A DNA stretch of 27,091 nucleotides from NCBI GenBank assembly GCA_052387235.1, contig JBQTJJ010000012.1, forward strand, positions 1-27,091, given 5' to 3'. The notes below the pieces were generated by a model. It was given only the letters and a program-made list of their open reading frames with translations. It was not told where the DNA came from and made no database searches. Positions within the stretch are counted from its first letter, which is position 1, and each line of letters opens with the position of its first letter. This document shows positions 1 through 11,720 of the stretch, piece after piece. A program made the translations under genes and the position numbers. Source of the stretch: JBQTJJ01 sp052387235. Lineage in GTDB: Bacteria > Actinomycetota > Acidimicrobiia > Acidimicrobiales > GCA-2861595.

Positions 1-675
1 TTCGCCGAGATCTCGCGTGTCCTGTTGGGAGAGCCCGACGTGCAGCGAACGCTCGACAAGATGTGCGAGCTGTTGGTGCCCACGGTCGACGGTTGTGACC
101 ATGCCGTGGTCACGGTGGTCCGAGATCAAAGGCTCTCTTCACCGGCTTCCAGCGACGACGTCGGCCCAGCCGTCGACGCGATCCAGTTCGAGGTCGGTGA
201 TGGTCCGTGCGTCGAGGCCATACGGGAGCATCAGACGGTGATCACCGACGACCTCCTTACGGAGACGCGCTGGCCCCGGTTCTCACGCCGGGCCGTCGAG
301 TCCACCGGCGTGCGCAGCATGCTGGCGTTTCGCGTCTTCCTCGGTGACGACACGATGGGTTCCCTGAACCTCTATTCCAAGCAACCGAGCGCATTCACCG
401 ACGAGTCGTTGGCGGTGGGCACGATCTTCGCGGCCCATGCCTCGGTCGCCATGCGGGCAGCGCAGTCCAAGGAGGACCTGACCCGCCTGCGGGAGGTGAT
501 CGAGGCGCGGGAGGTGATCAGTCAGGCCAAGGGGATTCTCATGGGCCGCCAGGGGATCTCGTCCGAGGCAGCGCAGGACATCCTGTCCCGAGGCGCCGAG
601 CGCCTGAAGATGGCGCTCGGGGAGATGGCTCGCCGGGTCGTCGAAGGCGGGGAGGAGAAGAGGCCGGGACGCTGA
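1..675 (+). CDS. GAF-ANTAR domain regulator, 5' end missing
   Basis: The frame is open from base 1 (FAEISRVLLGEPDVQ...), so the gene very likely starts upstream of the window. A TTG at 25 is the first in-window start but is probably internal. A GAF sensor domain covers roughly the first 150 visible residues. A C-terminal ANTAR domain occupies about residues 163-217, recognisable by the REVISQAKGILMGRQGIS core followed by a helix with RLKMALGEMARRVVE. ANTAR proteins bind paired RNA hairpins and cause transcription antitermination. GAF-ANTAR fusions are common in actinobacteria as stress or ligand-responsive regulators. The ligand cannot be told from sequence. No target ANTAR hairpin pair was recognised nearby, so any target is probably elsewhere. 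Confidence 0.88.
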   Translation, partial: FAEISRVLLGEPDVQRTLDKMCELLVPTVDGCDHAVVTVVRDQRLSSPASSDDVGPAVDAIQFEVGDGPCVEAIREHQTVITDDLLTETRWPRFSRRAVESTGVRSMLAFRVFLGDDTMGSLNLYSKQPSAFTDESLAVGTIFAAHASVAMRAAQSKEDLTRLREVIEAREVISQAKGILMGRQGISSEAAQDILSRGAERLKMALGEMARRVVEGGEEKRPGR

Positions 676-914
676 CCTGCTGGCCGTCGAGGAAGGTCCA
701 CGTGCTGCCGCCGGGCCAACCTGGGCGCCGCCCGGACGGTCGCCGGCGGCCCGGCCCCCGGCGCGCTGGCACCGCTCATCAAGGCTTGCGGGCCAGGACG
801 ACGGTCCGGTCCCCGGCGGCTGGCCGTTCCTCGACTTCGACGACACGGTCGCCAGCAGTACCGATCGCCCAGTTCGGCGTGTCGGCCTGCGCGACAACCG
901 GCAGTGGGCGCCCG
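676..914. other. Gene-free stretch between ANTAR gene and mazF remnant
   Basis: I see no supportable intact gene. On the minus strand the frame that carries the mazE remnant stays open to 779 and ends with a peptide containing TPNWAIGTAGDRVVEVEERP, which looks protein-like rather than random GC-rich shadow. It has no start of its own and I could not assign it. It may be a fragment of another decayed gene, consistent with the degenerate module beside it. Confidence 0.4.
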
Positions 915-1141
915 TCATCCCTCACAGTCGACGGCAACGGCGAGTGCGCTGCATACCTTGGCCATCCGCTCGCTGCTGAGCCGACCGAGCCGCTCGACGA
1001 GGACGGCCAGCGACGCGCTCTCGACCGAATCGAGTTGACGGCTGACCGCCTCGGTATCGGGTCGCCTCCCGGCTCCAGCACGACCTCGCTCGCGAGCCCG
1101 CGGAGGGTCGTGGTGCACGGGGCGACGAGCGTCCGCCCTAA
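915..1141 (-). pseudogene. Degenerate MazF/PemK-type toxin remnant
   Basis: The minus strand encodes TLVAPCTTTLRGLASEVVLEP followed by a SAVN segment, which matches the middle of MazF-family endoribonucleases (the 'T.I.VAP.TSNLR' strand, then 'K.SAVN'). The reading frame then breaks. The expected continuation, LDSVESASLAVLVERLGRLS and on to SALAVAVDCEG plus stop, is in the next minus frame. Restoring one base near 1034-1035 rejoins SAVN with LDSV. The N-terminal third of MazF (start, GxxWW/DLG segment, catalytic Arg region) is absent because the frame runs directly from the antitoxin gene. With both a deletion and a frameshift the toxin is almost certainly inactive. MazF toxins normally cleave mRNA. 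Confidence 0.72.
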
Positions 1142-1339
1142 GCCCCACTCATCGGGCTCGTCGAGGGGATGACGGTCATACGCGCCGTACGTCGAGTCGA
1201 TCTCGGCGGCTCGGTGCCGCGCGAGCAGCGCCCGCAGCGCCTCGTCCACCAAGGTTGCGTCGTTCGCACCTGGGCGTAGATGACGGGCCTCGGCCAAGAG
1301 CGCACCATCGACGGTCGTACTCAAGCGCTCTCGTCCCAT
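1142..1339 (-). pseudogene. MazE/VapB-like antitoxin, C-terminus lost by fusion to mazF remnant
   Basis: ATG at 1339 opens a 66-residue segment with the look of actinobacterial antitoxins paired with MazF: an N-terminal beta strand (RLSTTVDGALLAEAR), a helix (DATLVDEALRALLARHRAAE), then the characteristic tail HPLDEPDEWG. In intact homologues this tail is followed by a few residues and a stop, with the toxin start overlapping. Here the frame continues straight into mid-MazF sequence, so the antitoxin end and the toxin start have been deleted together. The DNA-binding N-terminal part is intact and could still be expressed as an orphan antitoxin-like fusion. No clear Shine-Dalgarno sequence was seen. 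Confidence 0.72.
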
Positions 1340-1542
1340 GCCACAAATGTGCCACGGTCATGCCATCACGGATCCCTGCGCACCTGTTCAGTCGCAAGCC
1401 GCGGCTTCCCCATCACGGGAATGCCATGACGGAGGGCGAGGCGCTCGGCGATGGCCCCCCCGAAGAACGTCGATTTCGCGAACGGTGCCGCACGCCCTCG
1501 GGGCACCTGAACAGCGGCCAGACTGAGCCGACGGACGACCAC

Positions 1543-1548
1543 AGGAGG
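1543..1548 (+). promoter_or_regulatory. Ribosome binding site AGGAGG
   Basis: Strong AGGAGG 9 nt before the ATG at 1558. It decides the start of the VOC gene against in-frame starts further upstream (such as 1255), which would lie across the mazE remnant on the other strand. Confidence 0.75.
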
Positions 1549-1557
1549 GCCGCACCC

Positions 1558-1998
1558 ATGTCGCCCATTCGGCGCTTCGATCACGTCGGCATCACGGTCG
1601 CGGACCTCGAGGCGGTGACCGGCTTCTTCGTCGGGCTGGGCTTCGAGGTCGAGGGGCGCACGTTCCTGGAGGGCGACTTCTTGGACACCGTCATCGGCAT
1701 GCCCGACTCCCGTACCGAGATCGTCATGCTGCGGCTGCCGGACGAAGGGACCGGGCTTGAACTGGCGAGCTTCATCCGCCCACAGCACGTGCCGGGATCG
1801 CCCGGCGCCATGGCCAACGAGCTGGGGTTGCGCAGCGTGGCGTTCGAAGTGGACGACCTTCAAGGGATCCTCGACCGGCTCGCCGCGGACAGCTACCACC
1901 TGGTCGGCGGCGTGGGCGAATACGAGGGCATGTGGCGCATGGCGTCTGTGCGCGGACCCGAGGGGATCATCGCGTCCTTGGCGCAGCGAATCGACTGA
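1558..1998 (+). CDS. VOC (glyoxalase/bleomycin resistance/dioxygenase) fold protein with incomplete metal site
   Basis: 146 residues with two beta-alpha-beta-beta-beta half-modules. The first begins RRFDHVGITVADLEAVTGFF; the second begins GLRSVAFEVDDLQGILDRLA and ends RGPEGIIASLAQRI. VOC enzymes usually bind a divalent metal through His/Glu residues at the starts and ends of these modules. Here H9 and E68 fit the first pair. The second-module positions, usually His (GLRHIAFEV) and Glu (GIIVELAQR), are S93 and S140. It may therefore be a binding protein or a metal-independent member rather than a glyoxalase or dioxygenase. The start is set by the AGGAGG at 1543. Confidence 0.88.
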   Translation: MSPIRRFDHVGITVADLEAVTGFFVGLGFEVEGRTFLEGDFLDTVIGMPDSRTEIVMLRLPDEGTGLELASFIRPQHVPGSPGAMANELGLRSVAFEVDDLQGILDRLAADSYHLVGGVGEYEGMWRMASVRGPEGIIASLAQRID

Positions 1999-2155
1999 TC
2001 CCCGCCTGTCCAACCCGCCCGGAGATGCTGGTCAGCGCACCTGGCGCTTGCCGCCGGTCGCTCGCGAACCGCCAGATAGCGAGCGCCCGAGGACGCGAGA
2101 CCATCGACCACGGCCCGGTCGCCCGTGGGAAGATCGCGACATCGACATCCGGATT

Positions 2156-2581
2156 GTGGGAGTGAGCCTTCCGGGTCGCCGCTTCAGCGACGGCGGACCT
2201 GGCGGATGCGTGTACGACGACGTGCGGATCGGTGTGCAACGGGGGCGGGACGTCGACCAACTCGCTCCGGGCGACGCTGCATCGGTCGTCCTGAACCTCG
2301 ACCTCCGCCCGGTGGAGGAACGTGAGGCTCGGGGGCCGTACGTGCACGGGCGTCGCGGCGAGAGGTTCCTCTACCTGGTCTGGGTGGCGGGAGACGACAG
2401 GATCATGTTCCGCAGGGCGAAGCTCATGCTGAACGACATCCCGGAGTCGGCTTGGGAGGAAGCCCAGGCCCCTGGGCGGATCCTGGAGGGCACCCTTGCC
2501 CTCACCGACGCGAGAGGCGGACCGCTGTGCGCGCGCGTCCGGCCTGGCGTCGTGTCCTGGAGGTCGATCGACGCGACGTAA
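2156..2581 (+). CDS. DUF5990-like protein
   Basis: About 141 residues. The pattern is a family-like start (VGVSLPGRRF), then YDDVRIGVQRGRDV, GPYVHGRRGERFLYLVW, MFRRAKLMLNDIPES and an ending LTDARGGPLCARVRP. I recognise this as the actinobacterial DUF5990 family of unknown function, small soluble proteins often near VOC proteins. The start is uncertain: homology-like sequence (DIDIRIVG) extends slightly upstream of the GTG at 2156, but no ATG/GTG/TTG in frame lies just before it. Either GTG 2156 or 2162 is used, an unusual ATC start at 2141 is used (a GTGGGA sits about 10 nt upstream of it), or the 5' end is damaged. Confidence 0.72.
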   Translation: MGVSLPGRRFSDGGPGGCVYDDVRIGVQRGRDVDQLAPGDAASVVLNLDLRPVEEREARGPYVHGRRGERFLYLVWVAGDDRIMFRRAKLMLNDIPESAWEEAQAPGRILEGTLALTDARGGPLCARVRPGVVSWRSIDAT

Positions 2582-2671
2582 GCGTAAGGGCCTGCGAGTC
2601 AACTACCTGAGCACTCCCATGACGGCCTTCGCCATCTGCCGATCGGCAACCTCCCGCTCCCTGCTGAGGAC

Positions 2672-3676
2672 TCACCGGGCGCTCAGCTCCAGTATGCGGG
2701 GCAGCAGCTGCGCCACCCGCTCCTCCCCCGCCCGTTCCCACGCCCACGCCCGGCGCTTGCGTACCACACCGCCGCCGGCAGCGCGCACCGTCCACACCGC
2801 GCCACGGCCGTCGACCAGCTCGTAGGTGGCCGACGTCCCCGGGGTGGTGACGCACACACCGGCGAGGAGGTCGCCCCGCCGGCGACCCTCGAACTCGCGC
2901 ACGCCCTGGCGCGACGACAGCCCGGCCGCCAGCAGCCGCACCACCCCGGCCGCGCCCCCGTGGCGGCGCAGCGTCTCCTCCCAGGCGTCCCGGGGGTAGT
3001 CGTGAGGGTGGTGGATGAGGGTCGTGAGGCGCTCGGCCAGGCCGTCCGGGAGGGGGGCTACCGCCGGCAGGGCGGCCAGGGCGGCCGTGCCCGCCGCCTC
3101 CCGGCACCAGGCGCAGAGGTGCTCGCGGCTGGCCCAGAACGCCCGCAGGTACACGGTGTGCTCCCGCTCGGACCGGTAGGGCCCGGGCCAGGACAGGCGG
3201 CTGGCGCCGTTGAGCAGGTGCCGGCCGCAGGTGGGCCGCCGGCACCCCCCGGCACACAGGGCGCCGGCGGGCAGGCCGCACCGGCACGCGCCGGCGCCCG
3301 TCCCCCCGGCGCCCGGTCCGGCCGGCGCCGGCGCCGGGTGCCCCCCGCCGGCACGCGCCTCGCGGTCGACCCTGGCCGCGGCCGCCTCGGCCGCCAGCCC
3401 CACCACCACCCGGCGCCGGCGCGCCGGGGGCTCGTAGGTGGACGGTTGGCGGACTGCGGGCGGGGGGGCCGCACGAGCCGGCGGGGCGGGGCGGGGCCGC
3501 TCCTCGGCGGGGGCGTGCCCGCCCGCCGGCTGGACCGCACCAGCCGGCGGGCCGGGGCGGGGCCGCTCCTCGGCGGGGGCGTGCCCCGCCTCGGCCGGCG
3601 CTCCGGGCGCACCGGGGGCCCGCCGGCGCCGGGTGCCCCGGCCCGGATCCGGCGACGTCCTCGTCCGCGAAGCCAC
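2672..3676 (-). CDS. Hypothetical protein with Pro/Ala-rich N-terminus and Cys-rich (zinc-site-like) core
   Basis: 334 residues from GTG 3676, with a GAGGGGAG purine stretch upstream. Residues 1-85 are Pro/Ala/Arg-rich and disordered-looking, with a duplicated 22-residue unit containing GHAPAEERPRP. A Cys cluster follows: C131, C133, C141, C145, C150 and H153, then C188 and C191 in HLCAWC, suggesting one or two structural zinc sites. The C-terminal ~140 residues (HHPHDYPRDAWEETLRRHGG, EFEGRRRGDLLAGVCVTTP, TYELVDGRGAVWTVRAAGG) look like a folded domain. I do not recognise the family. It is convergent with the DUF5990-like gene. Strong coding signal in the C-terminal half supports it as real, despite the extreme GC content of the 5' half. 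Confidence 0.7.
   Translation of the reverse strand: MASRTRTSPDPGRGTRRRRAPGAPGAPAEAGHAPAEERPRPGPPAGAVQPAGGHAPAEERPRPAPPARAAPPPAVRQPSTYEPPARRRRVVVGLAAEAAAARVDREARAGGGHPAPAPAGPGAGGTGAGACRCGLPAGALCAGGCRRPTCGRHLLNGASRLSWPGPYRSEREHTVYLRAFWASREHLCAWCREAAGTAALAALPAVAPLPDGLAERLTTLIHHPHDYPRDAWEETLRRHGGAAGVVRLLAAGLSSRQGVREFEGRRRGDLLAGVCVTTPGTSATYELVDGRGAVWTVRAAGGGVVRKRRAWAWERAGEERVAQLLPRILELSAR
3471..3586. repeat. Two 50-bp direct repeats, 66-bp period, inside the hypothetical gene
   Basis: Copies at 3471-3520 and 3537-3586 differ at two positions. Each contains the block CTCCTCGGCGGGGGCGTGCC. The 66-bp period is 22 codons, so the duplication is in frame and repeats GHAPAEERPRP-(G/A)PPA in the encoded Pro-rich tail. 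It looks like a recent slippage or unequal-exchange duplication. Confidence 0.85.
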
Positions 3677-3705
3677 GGGACCGACTCCCCTCGTTGGCGG
3701 CTGTG

Positions 3706-3740
3706 CCGGACACCGCCGCCGGCGGCGGGCGCGTGTCCGG
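3706..3740. repeat. GC-rich inverted repeat upstream of the hypothetical gene
   Basis: Perfect 8-bp arms CCGGACAC (3706-3713) and GTGTCCGG (3733-3740) flank a GCCGCCGGCGGC palindrome (3715-3726). It lies 30 bp upstream of the GTG at 3676 on the minus strand, between it and the alpha/beta hydrolase gene. It could be a terminator for the hydrolase transcript (no T-tract) or a 5'-UTR hairpin of the downstream gene. Confidence 0.45.
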
Positions 3741-3845
3741 ACCCGAGGGCCCGGCGGGCCGGGCCGAGAGGTCCGGGTCAGTTCCTACCGCGTCGTCCCT
3801 TTCGTGTCACTACGTGCGTTTCGCCGCTAGTGCCACGGGAGGCGG

Positions 3846-4664
3846 CTACAGCCGCCCCAGGAACGTGCGCACGGCGGCGGCGAACGGGCCGCCCTCCTCC
3901 ACCCAGGGCAGGTGTCCGGCCCCGTCGAGGACCACCAGCTCGGCCCCGGCCAGGTGCCGCGCCACCCGCTGGGCCTGGTAGGGCGGGTTGAACACGTCGT
4001 GGCCACCCACCACCACCAGGGTCGGCGTCGTCACCTCGGCCAGGCGGTCGACGCAGCTCCACCAGCCCAGGGCCATCATGGCCCCGCCCACCGTCTCGGC
4101 GCGGCACATGGCACCGGCGAACGGCGTCTCGGTCTCGGCCGTCCCGACCCGGGCGTAGAAGAACTTGGCCAGGGCCTGCATGGTGGCCAGCCACTCCTCG
4201 TCGGTGGACGGTGGCACCCGCTGCAGGACCTCCACCTCGGGAGGGACGGGCTGGGTGTCGAGGAAGTCTGCCAGGCTCTCGTCCTTGCCCAGCTCTCCCG
4301 GCGAGGCCGACACCAGAACCAGGCCGGCCAGCCGCTCGGGATGGCGGACGGCCAGCTCCTGCGCCACCGCCGCCCCGTGGTGGTGGCCCAGCACCACGAC
4401 CGGGCCGGCGTCGAGGTGGGCGCACAGCCCGGCCGCGTCGTCAGCCAGCTGCTCGAGCGTCACCGGCCCGGCCCCGCCGCCGCCCGAGCGCCCGTGGGCC
4501 CGGTGGTCGTAGTACACGAGCTGCAGGGCATCGCCGAGCTGGTCGAGGCCGGGGCGCAGGTAGGAGTGGTCGGTGCCGAGCCAGCCGTGCGAGACGAGGC
4601 ACACCGGCCCCTCCCCCACCGTCTCGTAGTGGAGGACGGTCCCGTTCACTGCTGCGGTCGGCAT
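3846..4664 (-). CDS. Alpha/beta hydrolase fold protein with His at the nucleophile position
   Basis: 272 residues from ATG 4664, chosen because the fold begins at MPTAAVNGTVLHYE and a GGGAG lies 8 nt upstream; an in-frame ATG 27 codons earlier adds unconserved sequence. Fold landmarks are the oxyanion-loop HGWLG (26-30), DHRAHGRS (53-60), the nucleophile elbow VVVLGHHHGAA (89-99), acid D223 in VVGGHDVFNPP and base H251 in GAGHLPW. In this superfamily the elbow is normally G-x-S-x-G (often GHSHGG). Here it reads G93-H-H95-H-G97, so the catalytic Ser is His. Ser to His needs two base changes, which makes a single sequencing error unlikely. It may be non-hydrolytic or use another mechanism. Substrate unknown. 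Confidence 0.9.
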   Translation of the reverse strand: MPTAAVNGTVLHYETVGEGPVCLVSHGWLGTDHSYLRPGLDQLGDALQLVYYDHRAHGRSGGGGAGPVTLEQLADDAAGLCAHLDAGPVVVLGHHHGAAVAQELAVRHPERLAGLVLVSASPGELGKDESLADFLDTQPVPPEVEVLQRVPPSTDEEWLATMQALAKFFYARVGTAETETPFAGAMCRAETVGGAMMALGWWSCVDRLAEVTTPTLVVVGGHDVFNPPYQAQRVARHLAGAELVVLDGAGHLPWVEEGGPFAAAVRTFLGRL

Positions 4665-4810
4665 GCCTGGCTCCCAACTCGAGGACGCCGACATCTTGGC
4701 GTCGATGGGGGTGGTACCACGGTGCAGGCGCTCCCAGGCCACCACCCTTGCGGGGCCCGCGGTGGCGGGGGACGCTCTCCCGTAGCTGTTCCGGAGGCGA
4801 GGGAGACGCC

Positions 4811-5062
4811 GTGCGACACGAGAAGGACCGACTCGGCCTGACGACGGCCGCCGCCGTCACGCTCACCGCCGTCTTGAAGTGGATCTCCGACCTCACCGCC
4901 GGCGACAGCCGCGGCGGGCGCTACGACGTGGCCGCCGTCAACTGGCTGGCCTGGTTCGGGTGCTTCGTCATGGGCGGTGTCGCCGCCACCCTCCTCGTCA
5001 CCGGCGCGGTTCGACTGGTGGAGCGCGCCCGCGAGCGGCGCCGGGCCACCACCTCGGTCTGA
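4811..5062 (+). CDS. Small predicted membrane protein
   Basis: 83 residues from GTG 4811, preceded by a purine-rich GGAGGCGAGGGAG. One clear transmembrane segment runs from about 42 to 66 (NWLAWFGCFVMGGVAATLLV), followed by a basic cytoplasmic tail (RLVERARERRR). A weaker hydrophobic stretch lies at 10-27. Family not recognised. It is divergent from the hydrolase gene and convergent with the REC-HATPase gene. Confidence 0.6.
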   Translation: MRHEKDRLGLTTAAAVTLTAVLKWISDLTAGDSRGGRYDVAAVNWLAWFGCFVMGGVAATLLVTGAVRLVERARERRRATTSV

Positions 5063-5176
5063 TCCGCTGAGCGACCCCAGCCCCCGACGCCGCCCTTCTC
5101 GTCACCGCTGTTCGCCTGCGGAGGCCGGCGCGAGCAGAACGCCCGGGATGCCCGCCTTCCCGCCCGTGCCCGCCCG

Positions 5177-5980
5177 TCACGAGCGCGCGGCGTCGGCCCG
5201 GGGCGCCATGGCGTCGGGCCGTCCGACCTCGAACCACACCGTCTTGCCCTCCGGCGTCGAGTCCACGCCCCAGGCCGACGCCAGCACCTCCACCATGGCC
5301 AGTCCCCGCCCGGAGGTGGCGTCGTCGCCGGCGTCCTCCACCTCGGGCAGGTCGCGGCCCTGGTCGGTGACCTCGATCCTCACGGTGTCGGCCTTCAGCA
5401 GCACCGACACGTCGGGCGCCGAGTTGGCGTGCACGACCGAGTTGGTGACCAGCTCGGAGACCAGCAGGCTCACCGTGTCGAGCAGGCCGTCGCACTCCCA
5501 GCGCCGCAGGGCCTCGCCCACGAAGCGGCGGGCGGCGGCGCTGCTGCGCAGGTCCCGGTCCAGGCTGGTGCGGAGCGCCTCCAGGGCCGAGGTGACGACG
5601 TCGAGCAACCCGGCCACGGCCACGATGTCGTCCACCATGGCCCGCGCCGACAGTCCCTTCTCGACGTAGCCGGCGGCCCCGTGGCCGAGGGTCAGGTGGG
5701 CCAGCCGGCCCCGGGGGAAGCCGGAGACGACCACCACCCGGGTCTGGGGCGAGGCCGCCACCAGGTCGGGGAGGATGTCGTACCCGCCGGTGCCGGGCAT
5801 GCCCAGATCAAGCAGGGCCAGGTCGGGCGTGCGCGCCCGCACCGCATCGACCGCCTCCTCCCCGCTGGCGCAGCGGGCCACGACCTCGAACCGGCCCGTG
5901 GTCTCCAGCGCCGCGGTGAGCAGGTCGCGCATCCCGTCGAAGTCGTCGGCGATCACCACCGAGAAGGCGGGCTGAGCCAC
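5177..5980 (-). CDS. Response regulator receiver fused to an RsbW/SpoIIAB-like HATPase domain
   Basis: 267 residues from GTG 5980. The N-terminal REC domain (about 6-120) has the acidic pair D12-D13, phospho-acceptor D58 (LALLDLGMPG), S86 and K108 (GYVEKG). The C-terminal HATPase_c_2 domain (about 135-252) has the N-box LLVSELVTNSVVHA, VTDQGRD (D206, G208) and the G-rich SGRGLAMVEVL. It has no HisKA domain, so it resembles anti-sigma-type serine kinases rather than histidine kinases. REC-HATPase fusions occur in actinobacterial partner-switching pathways, where phosphorylation would control binding or kinase activity toward a STAS protein. None is encoded here. It is divergent from the hybrid kinase, with a 133-bp shared upstream region. 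The start is assigned because homology begins at AQPAFSVVIADD. Confidence 0.9.
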   Translation of the reverse strand: MAQPAFSVVIADDFDGMRDLLTAALETTGRFEVVARCASGEEAVDAVRARTPDLALLDLGMPGTGGYDILPDLVAASPQTRVVVVSGFPRGRLAHLTLGHGAAGYVEKGLSARAMVDDIVAVAGLLDVVTSALEALRTSLDRDLRSSAAARRFVGEALRRWECDGLLDTVSLLVSELVTNSVVHANSAPDVSVLLKADTVRIEVTDQGRDLPEVEDAGDDATSGRGLAMVEVLASAWGVDSTPEGKTVWFEVGRPDAMAPRADAARS

Positions 5981-6029
5981 GGGAACATTGTGCCCGGCCC
6001 GCAGCGGTGACCGGAAACCTGACCTGTAC

Positions 6030-6039
6030 CCTCGCGAGG
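6030..6039. repeat. Palindrome in divergent promoter region
   Basis: CCTCGCGAGG, a perfect 10-bp palindrome, lies within the 133 bp between the divergent REC-HATPase and hybrid kinase starts. It could be a regulator site for both genes but is short for a GC-rich genome. Confidence 0.3.
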
Positions 6040-6098
6040 CTCCCGGCGCCTCCCTTCCACCGGTGGACGACCGGGCAGCACAAACAGGACCACGGCCC

Positions 6099-6104
6099 GG
6101 AGGG
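6099..6104 (+). promoter_or_regulatory. Ribosome binding site GGAGGG for the hybrid kinase
   Basis: GGAGGG lies 9 nt upstream of the ATG at 6114. It directly abuts another in-frame ATG at 6105, which is too close to be used with this site. This favours 6114. Confidence 0.65.
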
Positions 6105-6113
6105 ATGGGAACC

Positions 6114-10319
<4,206 letters not shown>

Positions 10320-10326
10320 GCCCCTG

Positions 10327-11147
<821 letters not shown>

Positions 11148-11151
<4 letters not shown>

Positions 11152-11720
11152 GCCCGGTGGAGGTGGCGGTGGTCGGCGGCTCCTGGGGCGGGATGGACGC
11201 GTTGGGCGAGCTGCTCGCTGGGCTCGACCCGCTGTCGTCGATGGCCATCGTGGTGGCACTCCACCGCGCCGCCAGCGCGCCCCAGGGAGCGCTGCTCAGC
11301 CTGGTGCGGGCCCGCTCTCCCATGCCTGCCCGCGAGCCCGACGACAAGGATCCGGTCGAGCCCGGCCACCTGTACCTGGCGCCGGCCGACTACCATCTCC
11401 TGCTGGAGCCGGGCCGTTTCGCCCTGTCCATCGACGCGCCCGTCCGGTGCAGCCGGCCCTCGATCGACGTGCTGTTCCAGTCGGCCGCCGACGCGTACGG
11501 CGACCGGACCGCGGCGGTGGTCCTGAGCGGGTCCAACCACGACGGATGCCGGGGCCTCCGGGAGGTGAAGGACCGGGGCGGCACCACCCTCGTCCAGGAG
11601 CCGTCGACGGCCGTGCGCCGGGAGATGCCCGACGCCGCCATCGCCACCGGCGCCGTGGACCAGGTGCTCCCGCTCCTCGAGATCGCGGCGGTGCTGAACC
11701 GCCTGGCCCGGGTGCCGTGA
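11148..11720 (+). CDS. Stand-alone CheB-like methylesterase
   Basis: 190 residues. GTG 11148 overlaps the CheR-like stop by 4 bp. It carries only the catalytic domain; the N-terminal receiver of classical CheB is missing. The putative triad is S12 in VVGGSWGGMDA, H39 in VVALHR and D132 in LSGSNHDGCRG, with spacing close to E. coli CheB (S164/H190/D286). Other landmarks are GHLYLAPADYHLLLE and RPSIDVLFQSAA. Without its own REC it may be constitutively active, or controlled through the REC-containing neighbours. It would remove methyl groups added by the CheR-like enzyme. Its stop overlaps the next start by 4 bp. Confidence 0.92.

Noticed and set aside
283..918. 211-residue minus-strand ORF over the GAF-ANTAR gene
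   Set aside because: Shadow frame. The plus strand has a clear ANTAR domain.
1255..1557. N-terminal extension of the VOC gene from 1255
   Set aside because: Crosses the mazE remnant on the other strand. The AGGAGG at 1543 and the fold start at the ATG at 1558 define the gene.
3681..3845. Possible small RNA or CRISPR-like repeats in GC-rich spacer
   Set aside because: Only one inverted repeat and no regular direct repeats or spacers.
2960..3991. 343-residue plus-strand ORF over the Cys-rich hypothetical
   Set aside because: Arg/Gly/Pro-rich with no motif. The minus frame has the ordered Cys pattern and structured C-terminus.
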